From: Chloroflexota bacterium
Lineage (GTDB): Bacteria; Chloroflexota; Anaerolineae; Anaerolineales; UBA4823
Length of the DNA: 64,000 nt
Reading direction: 5' to 3'
Assembly: GCA_029265355.1 (NCBI GenBank)
Contig: JAJUJL010000004.1
Span: 1 to 64,000, forward strand
How positions within the stretch are numbered: position 1 is the first letter of the stretch; each line of letters starts with the position of its first letter. The position numbers and the translations under genes were made by a program. Shown piece after piece: positions 8,049 to 16,086 of the stretch. The notes under the pieces were generated by a model. The model saw only the letters and a list, made by a program, of their open reading frames with translations. It made no database searches and had not been told where the DNA came from.

Positions 8049-8324
8049 ATGAGAAAAATCATCGCCAGGCTCAAGTCCTACTATGAATGGCTGCGCGGCT
8101 TCATGTACGGCATGATGGTCTACGATATGGTGCGCGGATTCCGCCGCCAGCGCGGCGACCTGGAGCACCTCTTCGTGCTGATTTCCTTTGGCGACCTGAT
8201 CGGCGTGCCCATCCTGCCGCCCTACTACTCCTTGCGCCTGCTGCCCTACATCGTGCCCATGATCAACCTGTGGCGGCGGCGCATGCTGCGCGAAAAAGAC
8301 CTGACCGATTTGGTTGCCGATTAG
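8049..8324 (+). CDS. Small conserved protein with PPYYSLRLLPY block (copy 2)
   Basis: This 91-residue paralogue of the 4083-4361 product shares the same order of motifs: LEHLFVLISFGDLIGVP, then ILPPYYSLRLLPYIVP and RRRMLREKDLTDL. The N-terminus differs, being more basic (MRKIIARLKSYYEWLRGF). The shared block is hydrophobic with a double proline and aromatic pair, perhaps a membrane-inserted hairpin. It lies 28 bp upstream of an SDR gene and may be co-transcribed with it. Function unknown. Confidence 0.78.
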   Translation: MRKIIARLKSYYEWLRGFMYGMMVYDMVRGFRRQRGDLEHLFVLISFGDLIGVPILPPYYSLRLLPYIVPMINLWRRRMLREKDLTDLVAD

Positions 8325-8352
8325 TATATCATTCACGCAAGGAGAAACTTTC

Positions 8353-9141
8353 ATGGACTTAGGACTGAAAAACCAGGTAGCCCTGGTCACCGCCGCCTCC
8401 AAAGGGCTGGGCAAAGCCGCCGCCCTGGCCTTTGCCCGCGAGGGCGCCAGAGTGGCCATCTGCGCCCGCAGCGAGCTGCTCGAACAAACCGCGGCCGAGA
8501 TCCGCCGCGAAACCGGCGCCGAAGTGCTGGCCGTGCGCGCCGACGTCACCCAACAGCAGGATGTTGACAAGCTGGTCAAAGCCACGCTGGAGACCTTCGG
8601 GCAGATCGACATCCTGATCATCAACGCTGGCGGACCGCCGCCGGGCGGCTTCTTGAACTTCAAACCGGAAGACTGGGAAAAAGCCTGCCAGCTCACCCTG
8701 ATGAGCGCTGTGCGTTTGTGCTACGCAGTTGTACCGCACATGCTGGAACGCGGCTCGGGCAGCATCGTCACCACTCAGTCGTACTCGGTCAAGCAGCCCA
8801 TCGACAACCTGATCCTGTCCAACTCGCTGCGCATGGCGGTGATTGGCTTGATGAAATCGCTGGCCAACGAGCTGGGACCGAGAGGCATCCGCGTCAACTC
8901 GATCAACCCCGCCTGGACATGGACCGAAAGAGTAGATCAATTGATGCACGACCGCGCCGCTCGCGCCGGCACCACCGCCGAGCAGGAGGCCTCCAAGATC
9001 ACCGTAGCCGTGCCGCTGGGGCGCATGGGTACGGTGGAGGAGTTCGGAAAGGCCATCGCCTGGCTGGCCTCGCCGGCGGCCTCTTTCGTCCACGGGCACG
9101 CCCTGATGTTCGATGGGGGAGCGACCAAGGCTTCGCTGTAA
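8353..9141 (+). CDS. SDR-family oxidoreductase with atypical active site
   Basis: This 262-residue Rossmann protein starts at ATG 8353 (AAGGAG upstream); an upstream in-frame start at 8314 lacks a site. The cofactor motif reads TAASKGLG and the NAG strand is NAGG. Where FabG-like enzymes have catalytic YxxxK, the aligned region is NLILSNSLRMAVIGL, so Tyr becomes Ser and Lys becomes Arg. A known FabG-like SDR subgroup (3-oxoacyl-ACP-reductase-like) lacks the canonical tetrad in this way. The reaction is therefore uncertain. A perfect 15-bp terminator hairpin follows. Confidence 0.88.
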   Translation: MDLGLKNQVALVTAASKGLGKAAALAFAREGARVAICARSELLEQTAAEIRRETGAEVLAVRADVTQQQDVDKLVKATLETFGQIDILIINAGGPPPGGFLNFKPEDWEKACQLTLMSAVRLCYAVVPHMLERGSGSIVTTQSYSVKQPIDNLILSNSLRMAVIGLMKSLANELGPRGIRVNSINPAWTWTERVDQLMHDRAARAGTTAEQEASKITVAVPLGRMGTVEEFGKAIAWLASPAASFVHGHALMFDGGATKASL

Positions 9142-9162
9142 GCGCGCCTTCGATGAGGCGTC

Positions 9163-9202
9163 TTGGGTGCTTTGGCAAGCTTCAGCCTGCCAAAGCACCC
9201 AA
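9163..9202 (+). terminator. Hairpin terminator after SDR gene
   Basis: A perfect 15-bp stem (9163-9177 with 9188-9202, arm TTGGGTGCTTTGGCA) closes a 10-nt loop. It lies between the SDR gene and the convergent PAP2-like gene and may serve both strands. Confidence 0.7.
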
Positions 9203-9278
9203 TGCCCTAATTACGGAATTCCCGGGTATTTAGGATCGAGACCAATATGTAAAACGCCAGGCGCTATTTTGTGCTCTA

Positions 9279-9941
9279 TCAATTGCACAGCAGATCGCCC
9301 CTTGGACAATACGGCGCAATCACCCACAGCACCACCAGCATGAACGCTGCGCCGATCAGCGCGCCGGCGATGGTTTGCCCCGGCGTGTGGCGCTTCAGCC
9401 GCACCCGCGCCCAGGCGACCAGCGGCACTGCCAGGAAGACCGGCGCCGCCCAGCGCCCGAACAGCGCGGTCAGAAACACCGCCAGGCTGGCAATCGCCGT
9501 GCCGTGCCCGCTGATTTTCCAGCGCGTGGTCACCGCCAGCAGCAACCCGGTCTGGAAGATGCCTGCCCCCGCAAACACGGTCAGTACGCGCGGCGCGTCC
9601 ATCTGACGCATCACAATCCAGGCTGCCAGCGAGCAAGCCATCATCAAAAGCATGGGAACGATGCGCTGGCTGCGTTCCTGCATGTGAAAATCGCTGATCT
9701 TTCCCCGCCGCACCTGCCACAGGATGTACACCATCGGGATGATCAGCGCTGTAAAGATATAGAAAGCCGACCAGCGCCAAACTTGCGCCGTATCGATGGC
9801 GGTCGCAGCCAGGAATACGCCGACCAGCACCAGCAGCGGCGGGCTGAAGAGGCCAGAAACCAGCCGCGCCAGCCGCCGTTCCCAATCTGCTCTTGAAACA
9901 GCTTCTTGCATCACTGCGCCGTAATCGGTGTTTATATCCAT
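9279..9941 (-). CDS. PAP2-superfamily membrane phosphatase-like protein
   Basis: This 220-residue polytopic membrane protein starts from the ATG at 9941; an upstream in-frame start at 9983 would add 14 residues. It has about five or six hydrophobic helices. The segments KISGHGTAIASL and RVRLKRHTPGQTIAG match PAP2 motifs 2 (SGH) and 3 (SRxxxxxHxxxD), but the last motif is imperfect (Ala for Ser, Gln-Thr for the usual Asp). Lipid phosphate hydrolysis at the membrane is likely; the substrate is unknown. It is monocistronic. Confidence 0.8.
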   Translation of the reverse strand: MDINTDYGAVMQEAVSRADWERRLARLVSGLFSPPLLVLVGVFLAATAIDTAQVWRWSAFYIFTALIIPMVYILWQVRRGKISDFHMQERSQRIVPMLLMMACSLAAWIVMRQMDAPRVLTVFAGAGIFQTGLLLAVTTRWKISGHGTAIASLAVFLTALFGRWAAPVFLAVPLVAWARVRLKRHTPGQTIAGALIGAAFMLVVLWVIAPYCPRGDLLCN

Positions 9942-10116
9942 GAGATATTCGCCTCGCACAATTACAGATTTACACAGTCTCATTCTAGCCGCCCGCCGTT
10001 AAGACGTCTTTATGACGCTGTTAATAGCCTGAAAATATCCGGTAAACATATCGTGAATATGCTGCTTTTGATCTACAATTGAGTCAATCAAGCGTCAGCC
10101 ATCCCCGCGAGGCAGC

Positions 10117-11235
10117 ATGCGCATCATCGAAGTCACATCACACGACAGGCAGCAGGTCGATCGTTTCATCCACTTCCCCTTCAGCCTGTACCGTGGCTGC
10201 CCACAGTGGGTGCCGCCGCTGCTCTCTGAAGCACGCTCGCTGCTCGACCCCCGCAAGCACCCCTTCTACCAGCACTCTCGGGCAGCGTTCTTCCTGGTCG
10301 AAAGCGAAGGGCAAACGCTCGGTCGCCTGGCCGTCATGGAGAACCGCAACCACAACGCCTTCCGCCAGGCCAGGATCGCCTTCTTCGGCTTCTTCGAAGT
10401 CATCGAAGACCGCCAGGCTTCCGCTGCCCTCTTCGAGGCCGCTTTCGCCTGGGCGCGCCAGAGCGGCCTGAACCGTATCATCGGGCCGCGCGGCCTGATC
10501 GGCACCGACGGCGGCGGCATCCTGGTGGAGGGCTTCCAGCACCGCCCGGCGCTTGGCATGCCCTACAACTACCCCTATTACGACAGTCTCATCCGAGAGG
10601 CGGGTTTCGAAAAGGACACCGACCACCTCTCCGGATACCTGCCCGGCGAGCATGCCCTGCCGGAACGGCTGGTGCGCATTGCGGAGCGGGTCAGGCAGCG
10701 CCGCGGCTACACCGTCAAATCTTTCACCAGTAAGCAAGAGATGAGGCAGTGGGCGCCGCGCGTGGTCGCCGTGCACCGCGAGGCATTTGCCAACACGCAC
10801 ACCTTCTACCCACCCACCCAGGCAGAGATGGACAGCATCATCAACACCCTCATCGACATCGCCGACCCGCGCCTGATCAAGCTGCTCTTGAAAGGCGACC
10901 AGGTGATCGGCTTCCTCTTTGCCTATCCCGATATCTCAGGCGGGCTCCAGAAAGCCAGCGGCCGGCTGTGGCCCTGGGGCTGGTACCACCTGCTCACGGA
11001 GCGACGCCGCCCGGATTGGGTGAATGTCAACGGCGTCGGGCTGCACCCCGATCATCAGGGATTGGGCGGCAACACCGTGCTTTACGTCGAGCTGCGCAAA
11101 AGCCTGAGCGAGATGGGCTTCAAACACATCGAAGTCGTGCAGGTGAACGAAACTAACTTCACCAGCCGCAGCGACATGGAGGCCATCGGTGTGCATTGGT
11201 ACAAACGCCACCGCAGCTATAAGCGAGATTTGTAG
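10117..11235 (+). CDS. GNAT-like N-acetyltransferase-related protein
   Basis: This 372-residue protein resembles the YghO-like family: a non-canonical N-terminal acyltransferase half and a C-terminal GNAT core. The stretch VNGVGLHPDHQGLGGNTVLY matches the acetyl-CoA binding motif V-x-P-x-x-Q-G-x-G. It is cytosolic, with no signal or membrane segment. It starts at ATG 10117 with a weak CGAGG site. It is followed after about 20 bp by a palindromic repeat. The acceptor substrate is unknown. Confidence 0.82.
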   Translation: MRIIEVTSHDRQQVDRFIHFPFSLYRGCPQWVPPLLSEARSLLDPRKHPFYQHSRAAFFLVESEGQTLGRLAVMENRNHNAFRQARIAFFGFFEVIEDRQASAALFEAAFAWARQSGLNRIIGPRGLIGTDGGGILVEGFQHRPALGMPYNYPYYDSLIREAGFEKDTDHLSGYLPGEHALPERLVRIAERVRQRRGYTVKSFTSKQEMRQWAPRVVAVHREAFANTHTFYPPTQAEMDSIINTLIDIADPRLIKLLLKGDQVIGFLFAYPDISGGLQKASGRLWPWGWYHLLTERRRPDWVNVNGVGLHPDHQGLGGNTVLYVELRKSLSEMGFKHIEVVQVNETNFTSRSDMEAIGVHWYKRHRSYKRDL

Positions 11236-11253
11236 ACCCGTAGCATAGGGACG

Positions 11254-11346
11254 TGGGGCGGGTTTTGGCTCTGGTTGATCTGGTGGAAGGGCCTGAGAGA
11301 TGCATGCTTTGGCGAAGGCATCTGGCTGGTACGAACCCGCCCTTAC
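11254..11346 (-). repeat. Palindromic repeat family A, dispersed copy
   Basis: The inverted ends GGGGCGGGTTTT and GAACCCGCCCTTAC flank about 65 bp. On the minus strand the element begins GTAAGGGCGGGTTCGTACC, matching the left end of the 7011 repeat. It lies between the GNAT-like gene and the MFS gene. Confidence 0.75.
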
Positions 11347-11382
11347 AAGTTAGAATGGCACGTCAAACAAGGAGAAGGGAAC

Positions 11383-12759
11383 ATGGCAGCTGCTACAGAA
11401 GGGAAGCTTTCTCGTACCATCAAGCTGGCCTACGGCGCGGGCGATTTCGGCTTCGCCCTCACCGATACCACCATCGGCGTGCTCTTCGCCATCTTCCTCA
11501 CCGACGTGGTCGGGCTCACACCGGGACAGGCGGCCATTGCCATCTTCCTGGGGCGCAGTTGGGATTACATCAACGATCCCATCTTCGGCCACCTGACCGA
11601 TCGCACCCGCTCCCGCTGGGGCAGGCGCCGCCCCTACTTGCTGTTCGGCTTCATCCCCTTCGGGCTGTTCTTTGCCGCGCTGTGGTGGCGACCGCCGTTG
11701 GAAAACGCCCCCGCCCTGGTGACCTATTACGCTCTGGCTTACCTGCTCTTCGAAGCCTCTGCCACGCTGGTCTACATGCCTTACTTCGCCCTCACCCCTG
11801 AGCTGACTCCCGACTACGACGAGCGCACCACCCTGACCAGCTACCGCATGTTCTTCTCCATCCTGGGCGGGCTGATTGCCTTCACCGTGCCGCTGGCAGT
11901 CATCGGCAGCATGCGCCCGGAGAACGCCGGCAGGGTATCCTGGATCGGACTGGCTTTCGGCGCCGCCAGCGCCCTACCCCTGCTGCTGACTTTCTTCGGC
12001 ACGCGTGAGCGCCGCGAGTACCAGGAGCTCTCCCAGCCCAAACTGCTCGAATCGCTCAAAGCCGCCGCTCGCAACCGCCCCTTCGTCTTCGCCGCCGGCA
12101 TTTTCTTATTCACCTGGACGGCCATCGAGATCATCCAGGCCATGCTGCTCTACTTCCTCAAGTACCGCATGAACCTGGAAGCCGAATCCGACCTGGTAGC
12201 CGGGACGGTTTTCATCGCCGCCCTGCTGACTTTGCCAGCCTGGGAGCGCGCCTCCCACCATTGGGACAAGCGCTCCACCTATATCGCGGGCATGCTCTTT
12301 CTCTCCTCGGTGATGATGATCATGATCATCATCGACCCATCCTGGGGTTTACCGCTGGTCTTCACCCTGGCAGCGTTGGCGGGCATCGGCGTCGGAGCGG
12401 TGCACGTGTTACCCTGGTCGATCATCCCCGACGCCATCGAGTGGGATGAGCTGGAGACCGGGCAGCGCCACGAGGGCATGTTTTACAGCCTGGTGACGCT
12501 CTTTCGCAAGATCTCCTCCTCCATCGCCCTGCCGCTGGTGCTGCTCGGCCTGGAGTGGAGCGGCTTCGTCTCGAACGCCCCGCAGCAAACGCCCGCCGCG
12601 ATCAACACCATCCGCTTTTTGATGGGACCGCTGCCCTCGGTGCTGCTTTTGGGAGGCATCGCCTTTGCCCTGTTCTACCCGCTCAGCCGCGAGCGCCATG
12701 CCCAGGTGCGCGCCGAGCTGGCTGCGCGCAGCGCAGCCAGCCAGTCACCGTTGGGTTAA
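11383..12759 (+). CDS. MFS sugar:cation symporter (GPH family-like)
   Basis: This 458-residue, 12-helix transporter starts at ATG 11383 with AAGGAGAAGGG upstream. The segment GRSWDYINDPIFGHLTDRT with the following basic RSRWGRRRPYLLFG is the typical helix 2-3 loop of the glycoside-pentoside-hexuronide (MelB-like) family. Members import sugars with Na+ or H+. No sugar-use genes lie next to it, so the substrate cannot be predicted. An expanded basic C-terminus is absent. Confidence 0.9.
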   Translation: MAAATEGKLSRTIKLAYGAGDFGFALTDTTIGVLFAIFLTDVVGLTPGQAAIAIFLGRSWDYINDPIFGHLTDRTRSRWGRRRPYLLFGFIPFGLFFAALWWRPPLENAPALVTYYALAYLLFEASATLVYMPYFALTPELTPDYDERTTLTSYRMFFSILGGLIAFTVPLAVIGSMRPENAGRVSWIGLAFGAASALPLLLTFFGTRERREYQELSQPKLLESLKAAARNRPFVFAAGIFLFTWTAIEIIQAMLLYFLKYRMNLEAESDLVAGTVFIAALLTLPAWERASHHWDKRSTYIAGMLFLSSVMMIMIIIDPSWGLPLVFTLAALAGIGVGAVHVLPWSIIPDAIEWDELETGQRHEGMFYSLVTLFRKISSSIALPLVLLGLEWSGFVSNAPQQTPAAINTIRFLMGPLPSVLLLGGIAFALFYPLSRERHAQVRAELAARSAASQSPLG

Positions 12760-12791
12760 TGATCCTTTACAAACAATTAAGATAGGAGTCA

Positions 12792-12820
12792 TTGACAAAT
12801 CACCGCAATGCAATCATAAT
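12792..12820 (+). promoter_or_regulatory. Sigma-70-type promoter for the RNase H-like gene
   Basis: A consensus -35 (TTGACA, 12792-12797) and a good -10 (CATAAT, 12815-12820) are separated by exactly 17 bp. The predicted start near 12827 gives a leader of about 200 nt before the ATG at 13029. Confidence 0.75.
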
Positions 12821-12827
12821 CAATTTA

Positions 12828-13028
12828 GCATGTTTGTCTCGTCGGAGCATGACCCGCGTCGCATTTGTCGATACCTGGCGCAGCCGGGTGAGCCCGCTGG
12901 CGCCCTCTCGCAGAGCACACACCCACCCTTGAGGCTGCGCAAGCGGAGCGCCGGGGACCTGTCACGCTCGCAATCACACGGCGGTGAGACCTTCTCTCAC
13001 CGCCGCTGTATTTAAGGAGAGCGCCTGA
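12828..13028 (+). other. Long structured 5' leader, possible cis-regulatory RNA
   Basis: The 200-nt region between a strong promoter and the ATG has several GC-rich inverted repeats. The last is a perfect 11-bp hairpin (12979-12989 with 12995-13005) placed 8 bp before the AAGGAG site. It matches no riboswitch that I recognise. It may be an attenuator, a stability element or the 5' part of a small RNA. Confidence 0.4.
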
Positions 13029-13628
13029 ATGTACAGCTTACGTTTCGATGGTCTCTTTCGTTCCATCCCCGATGAGACCAAAGCCGGTTTCATGTGCATC
13101 GGTTGGGTGATCCTGAAGGACGATCTGCTCATCGCCCAGGGGCACGGCGTCTATGCCCGCGGGCGGGATGCCTCCTCCAACGTCGCCGAATACCTGGCGC
13201 TCATAGAAGGCCTGGATGCCATGCTCGACCTCGGCATCCAGGAAGAATCGATCCGCGTTTACGGCGACGCCAAGAGCGTCATCGATCAGATGCGCGGCCT
13301 GTCATCGGTCAACTCCGAGCACATCTGGCCCTTGTTCATGCAGGCGCGGCGCCTCTCCAGCCGTTTTCCCCGCCTGCGCTGGATCTGGACGCCGCGCAAG
13401 AATAACAAAGCCGCCGACTGGCTCACTCGCCGGGCGATGAAGCAAATCCGCTTCGATGATGACATGTACCAGGACGCCCTGCGCCTGCTTACCACGCGCA
13501 ACGGCCGGGTGCGCAAAACGCGCAAGCTGCTGCCGCTGATCGACCTGAGAATTTACCAACCAGATTGCCCTTTTAAGAGGGACGACGGCAGCTTCAACCC
13601 CCTGCCGCATTTGCAAATCGTGAATTAA
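13029..13628 (+). CDS. RNase H-like domain protein
   Basis: This 199-residue protein has the RNase H fold signature of the RVT_3/RnhA-like group: Asp7 (RFDG), Glu54 (NVAEYLALIEGL), Asp80 (YGDAKSVID) and Asp130 (KNNKAADWLTRRAM), the four expected metal ligands. It probably cleaves RNA in RNA-DNA hybrids. The C-terminal 65 residues are an extra basic tail not found in the minimal enzyme. AAGGAGA lies 10 bp before the ATG. The promoter and unusually long leader upstream suggest post-transcriptional control. Confidence 0.85.
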   Translation: MYSLRFDGLFRSIPDETKAGFMCIGWVILKDDLLIAQGHGVYARGRDASSNVAEYLALIEGLDAMLDLGIQEESIRVYGDAKSVIDQMRGLSSVNSEHIWPLFMQARRLSSRFPRLRWIWTPRKNNKAADWLTRRAMKQIRFDDDMYQDALRLLTTRNGRVRKTRKLLPLIDLRIYQPDCPFKRDDGSFNPLPHLQIVN

Positions 13629-13644
13629 AACATTCGCGCTGACT

Positions 13645-14556
13645 TTAACTCTCACATCCCACCCCATCTCGATCCCGGTCAAAGTTATGCGGGTCGGGTG
13701 GGAGCACGTGGAAGCGGCGGTGGGGGATATCCGAACAATCCAGGTCGGGCGGCGGCGGTGGGATGCACACCGAGGGATAAGCCGGGTGGCAGTTGCCGCT
13801 CAGACCCTGTTGCTCTCCCGTTGGCATCGCCGCTTGCCCACTTCGCCCAGTCGCAGGCAGTAGCCACAACCCCACCGCCCGCGACTGAGCATCCGCCATC
13901 GCTGCTGCGAAAGCATCCTGGCATGCCACATCCGGTGGGTAAGGGGAGGCGTACGCGAAACCAGCGCGCACGATTTCCTCGTTGACAAAACGGTCGCCGG
14001 CAATCACATAGCGCAGGAGACGATCATACGGATCGGTCGGAGAAACGTCCTGGATCAACACGACGGGTTTGCCTGCCATCAGGCTGGCGGCTGCCTGGCT
14101 GGCTTCCTGAAAGAAGGGCTGCTCTCTTTCCGGGGCGTCTATGCCAATCAGGCGCACGCTGTACACCTGGCCATCCTGCAAGCGCACCTTGATGGTATCG
14201 CCATCCACAATCTCAACTACCTCACCCTGCTCTCGCAGGGTGCCAGTTGGAATACACTCAAATGCTGCCTCGGGCGGCAGCGTCACAGTGGGAGCGAGCG
14301 TGCGGGTTGACCTGGGTGTCTGTGTGGGAGTGATAGCGGCGGTCGCCGTGCTCGACGGCAGCCCAGCCGGCGTAACGGCGGCGGTGGCAGCGATAACCGG
14401 CGCCAACGTGGGTTTGGGCGCGGAAAACGACGCTGGCAGCGAGGCGCGCATTGCGCCCCACCTCCAGGCGAGCAGGACCAGGAAAGACAAGCCGACCAGC
14501 AGCGCTTTCGGCAACCAACCAAATAAATGCTCTGGCGCAGACGGTTTACGAGGCAT
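13645..14556 (-). CDS. Membrane-anchored thermonuclease (SNase) with excalibur domain
   Basis: This 303-residue protein has an N-terminal membrane anchor (about residues 15-32), a Pro/Thr-rich linker (41-95) and a staphylococcal-nuclease domain (108-232). Catalytic residues are visible: Arg135 and Asp140-Glu143 in VRLIGIDAPERE and Arg182 in YDRLLRY. The C-terminal excalibur calcium-binding motif DRDRDGVGCE is at 293-302. It acts outside the cytoplasm on nucleic acids, perhaps for nutrition or DNA turnover. It starts at ATG 14556 with GGAAGGGG upstream and is convergent with the RNase H-like gene. Confidence 0.93.
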   Translation of the reverse strand: MPRKPSAPEHLFGWLPKALLVGLSFLVLLAWRWGAMRASLPASFSAPKPTLAPVIAATAAVTPAGLPSSTATAAITPTQTPRSTRTLAPTVTLPPEAAFECIPTGTLREQGEVVEIVDGDTIKVRLQDGQVYSVRLIGIDAPEREQPFFQEASQAAASLMAGKPVVLIQDVSPTDPYDRLLRYVIAGDRFVNEEIVRAGFAYASPYPPDVACQDAFAAAMADAQSRAVGLWLLPATGRSGQAAMPTGEQQGLSGNCHPAYPSVCIPPPPPDLDCSDIPHRRFHVLPPDPHNFDRDRDGVGCES

Positions 14557-14736
14557 CGTATCCCCTTCCAGGAGATAACAGCCCCTGGCAGCCTAGCCCA
14601 TTCGCCCAAATCTGCAGAGGGGCGCAATAAAATTATACTCGTGATGCGCCTGCCCATCGAAACAGGATCGGCGCACCTGGCGGCTGGAGGCAACCACGGA
14701 GACAGACTGCACGACGCCAGCTCAACAGTAAAGCAG

Positions 14737-14745
14737 TGCTATAAT
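14737..14745 (+). promoter_or_regulatory. Extended -10 promoter for the Tm-1-like gene
   Basis: TGCTATAAT is a perfect extended -10 element. No good -35 is visible at 17 bp, as is common for extended -10 promoters. The predicted start near 14752 gives a leader of about 40 nt. Confidence 0.55.
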
Positions 14746-14793
14746 TTAATCACCCACAAAACAGCACCGCGAATTGAAAACAGGAGGTTCACT

Positions 14794-16002
14794 ATGCCCA
14801 AACCGGTTGTCATCGTCGGCGCCCTGGATACCAAGGGCGAGGAATTTGCGTTCGTGCGCGATCTGATCGCAGCGCGCGGGCTCGAGACAATACTGGTCGA
14901 CTTCGGCGTGCTGGCCGACCCCAGCGTGCGCCCTGATATCGACTCCAGCGCCGTGGCGCGCGCCGGCGGTAGCAGCATCGAGCAACTGCGCGCCGGCAAA
15001 GATAAGGCCCTTGCCATGGAAACCATGGCCTCTGGACTTGCGAAAGTGGTTCGCGAGCTGTACGATACGGGCCGCTTGGGCGGCATCCTGGGTATGGCCG
15101 GCAGTGGGGGCACTTCCATCGCCACGCGCGCCATGCGCGCCTTGCCTGTCGGCGTGCCCAAGGTGATGGCCTCCACCGTGGCCGGCGGAGATGTTTCGGC
15201 TTATGTTGGCACTTCGGACATCACCATGCTCCCCACCGTGGTGGATGTGGCAGGCTTCAACTCTTTCAGCCGCCAGGTATACGCCAATGCCGCCGGCGCC
15301 ATCGCCGGCATGGTCAGCCAGGAGTTGCCGCCCGCCGAGAGCAAACCATTGATTACCGCCAGCATGTTTGGCAACACCACCCCTTGCGTCAGCCGGGCGC
15401 AGAAAGCGCTGGAGGGCGAGGGCTACGAAGTTCTGGTATTTCACGCCACCGGCAACGGGGGCAGGACGATGGAGTCGCTCATCGAGGCCGGCTTTATCAC
15501 AGCCAGCCTGGACCTGACCACCACGGAACTGGCAGACCACGTCTGCGGCGGCGTGATGAGCGCCGGGCCAGAGCGCATGCTGGCGGCTGCCCGCCGCGGC
15601 ATCCCCGCCGTTCTCGCCCCAGGCTGTGTCGATATGGTGAACTTCTGGGGCATCGAGACCGTGCCCGAAAAATACCAGGGGCGCAACCTCTACAAGTGGA
15701 ATCCGAACGTCACCTTGATGCGCACCACACCGGAAGAGAACGTTCAAATTGGAAAGATGATCGCTGCGGCCGCCAATGCAGCCACGGCGCCGGTGGCGAT
15801 CCTGCTGCCGCTCAAGGGCGTCTCACAGCTCGATTCCCCTGGCGGGCCGTACTGGGATCCCGAAGCCGATGCGGCCTGCTACAACGCGATCAAGGCCAAT
15901 GTCAAGCCCGGCATTCCGGTGATCGAGATGGATTGCAACATCAATGACCCCGAGTTCGCCGATAAGGCGGTTGAACTGCTGCTGGGCATGCTGCGAAAAT
16001 AA
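14794..16002 (+). CDS. Tm-1-like / UPF0261 protein
   Basis: This 402-residue protein matches the UPF0261 (Tm-1-like ATP-binding) family: VVIVGALDTKGEEFAFVRD at the N-terminus, GMAGSGGTSIATRAM, and TASMFGNTTPCVSRA in the middle. In tomato the same domain forms the N-terminal half of the Tm-1 virus-resistance protein, fused to a TIM-barrel half. Here the TIM-barrel partner is the next gene. It starts at ATG 14794 with CAGGAGG; earlier in-frame starts (from 14527) overlap the SNase gene and lack a site. The bacterial reaction is not established. Confidence 0.9.
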   Translation: MPKPVVIVGALDTKGEEFAFVRDLIAARGLETILVDFGVLADPSVRPDIDSSAVARAGGSSIEQLRAGKDKALAMETMASGLAKVVRELYDTGRLGGILGMAGSGGTSIATRAMRALPVGVPKVMASTVAGGDVSAYVGTSDITMLPTVVDVAGFNSFSRQVYANAAGAIAGMVSQELPPAESKPLITASMFGNTTPCVSRAQKALEGEGYEVLVFHATGNGGRTMESLIEAGFITASLDLTTTELADHVCGGVMSAGPERMLAAARRGIPAVLAPGCVDMVNFWGIETVPEKYQGRNLYKWNPNVTLMRTTPEENVQIGKMIAAAANAATAPVAILLPLKGVSQLDSPGGPYWDPEADAACYNAIKANVKPGIPVIEMDCNINDPEFADKAVELLLGMLRK

Positions 16003-16008
16003 AACTTA

Positions 16009-16039
16009 CGCCGCATGCCCGTGCCTGGGGCATGCGGCG
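16009..16039 (+). terminator. Hairpin between the Tm-1-like and PEP-hydrolase-like genes
   Basis: A perfect 12-bp stem (CGCCGCATGCCC with GGGCATGCGGCG) closes a 7-nt loop and has no T tract. It lies inside the two-gene operon, so it may tune relative expression or protect the upstream mRNA. Confidence 0.5.
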
Positions 16040-16086
16040 AGTATTCACAAGAAAACTTCATCAAACTATAAGTAAGGAGACTGACC

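Noticed and set aside
12828-13028. SRP RNA or a known riboswitch in the RNase H-like leader
   Set aside because: The conserved GGAAGCAGCC-type SRP loop is absent, and no cobalamin, c-di-GMP or SAM riboswitch core could be found.
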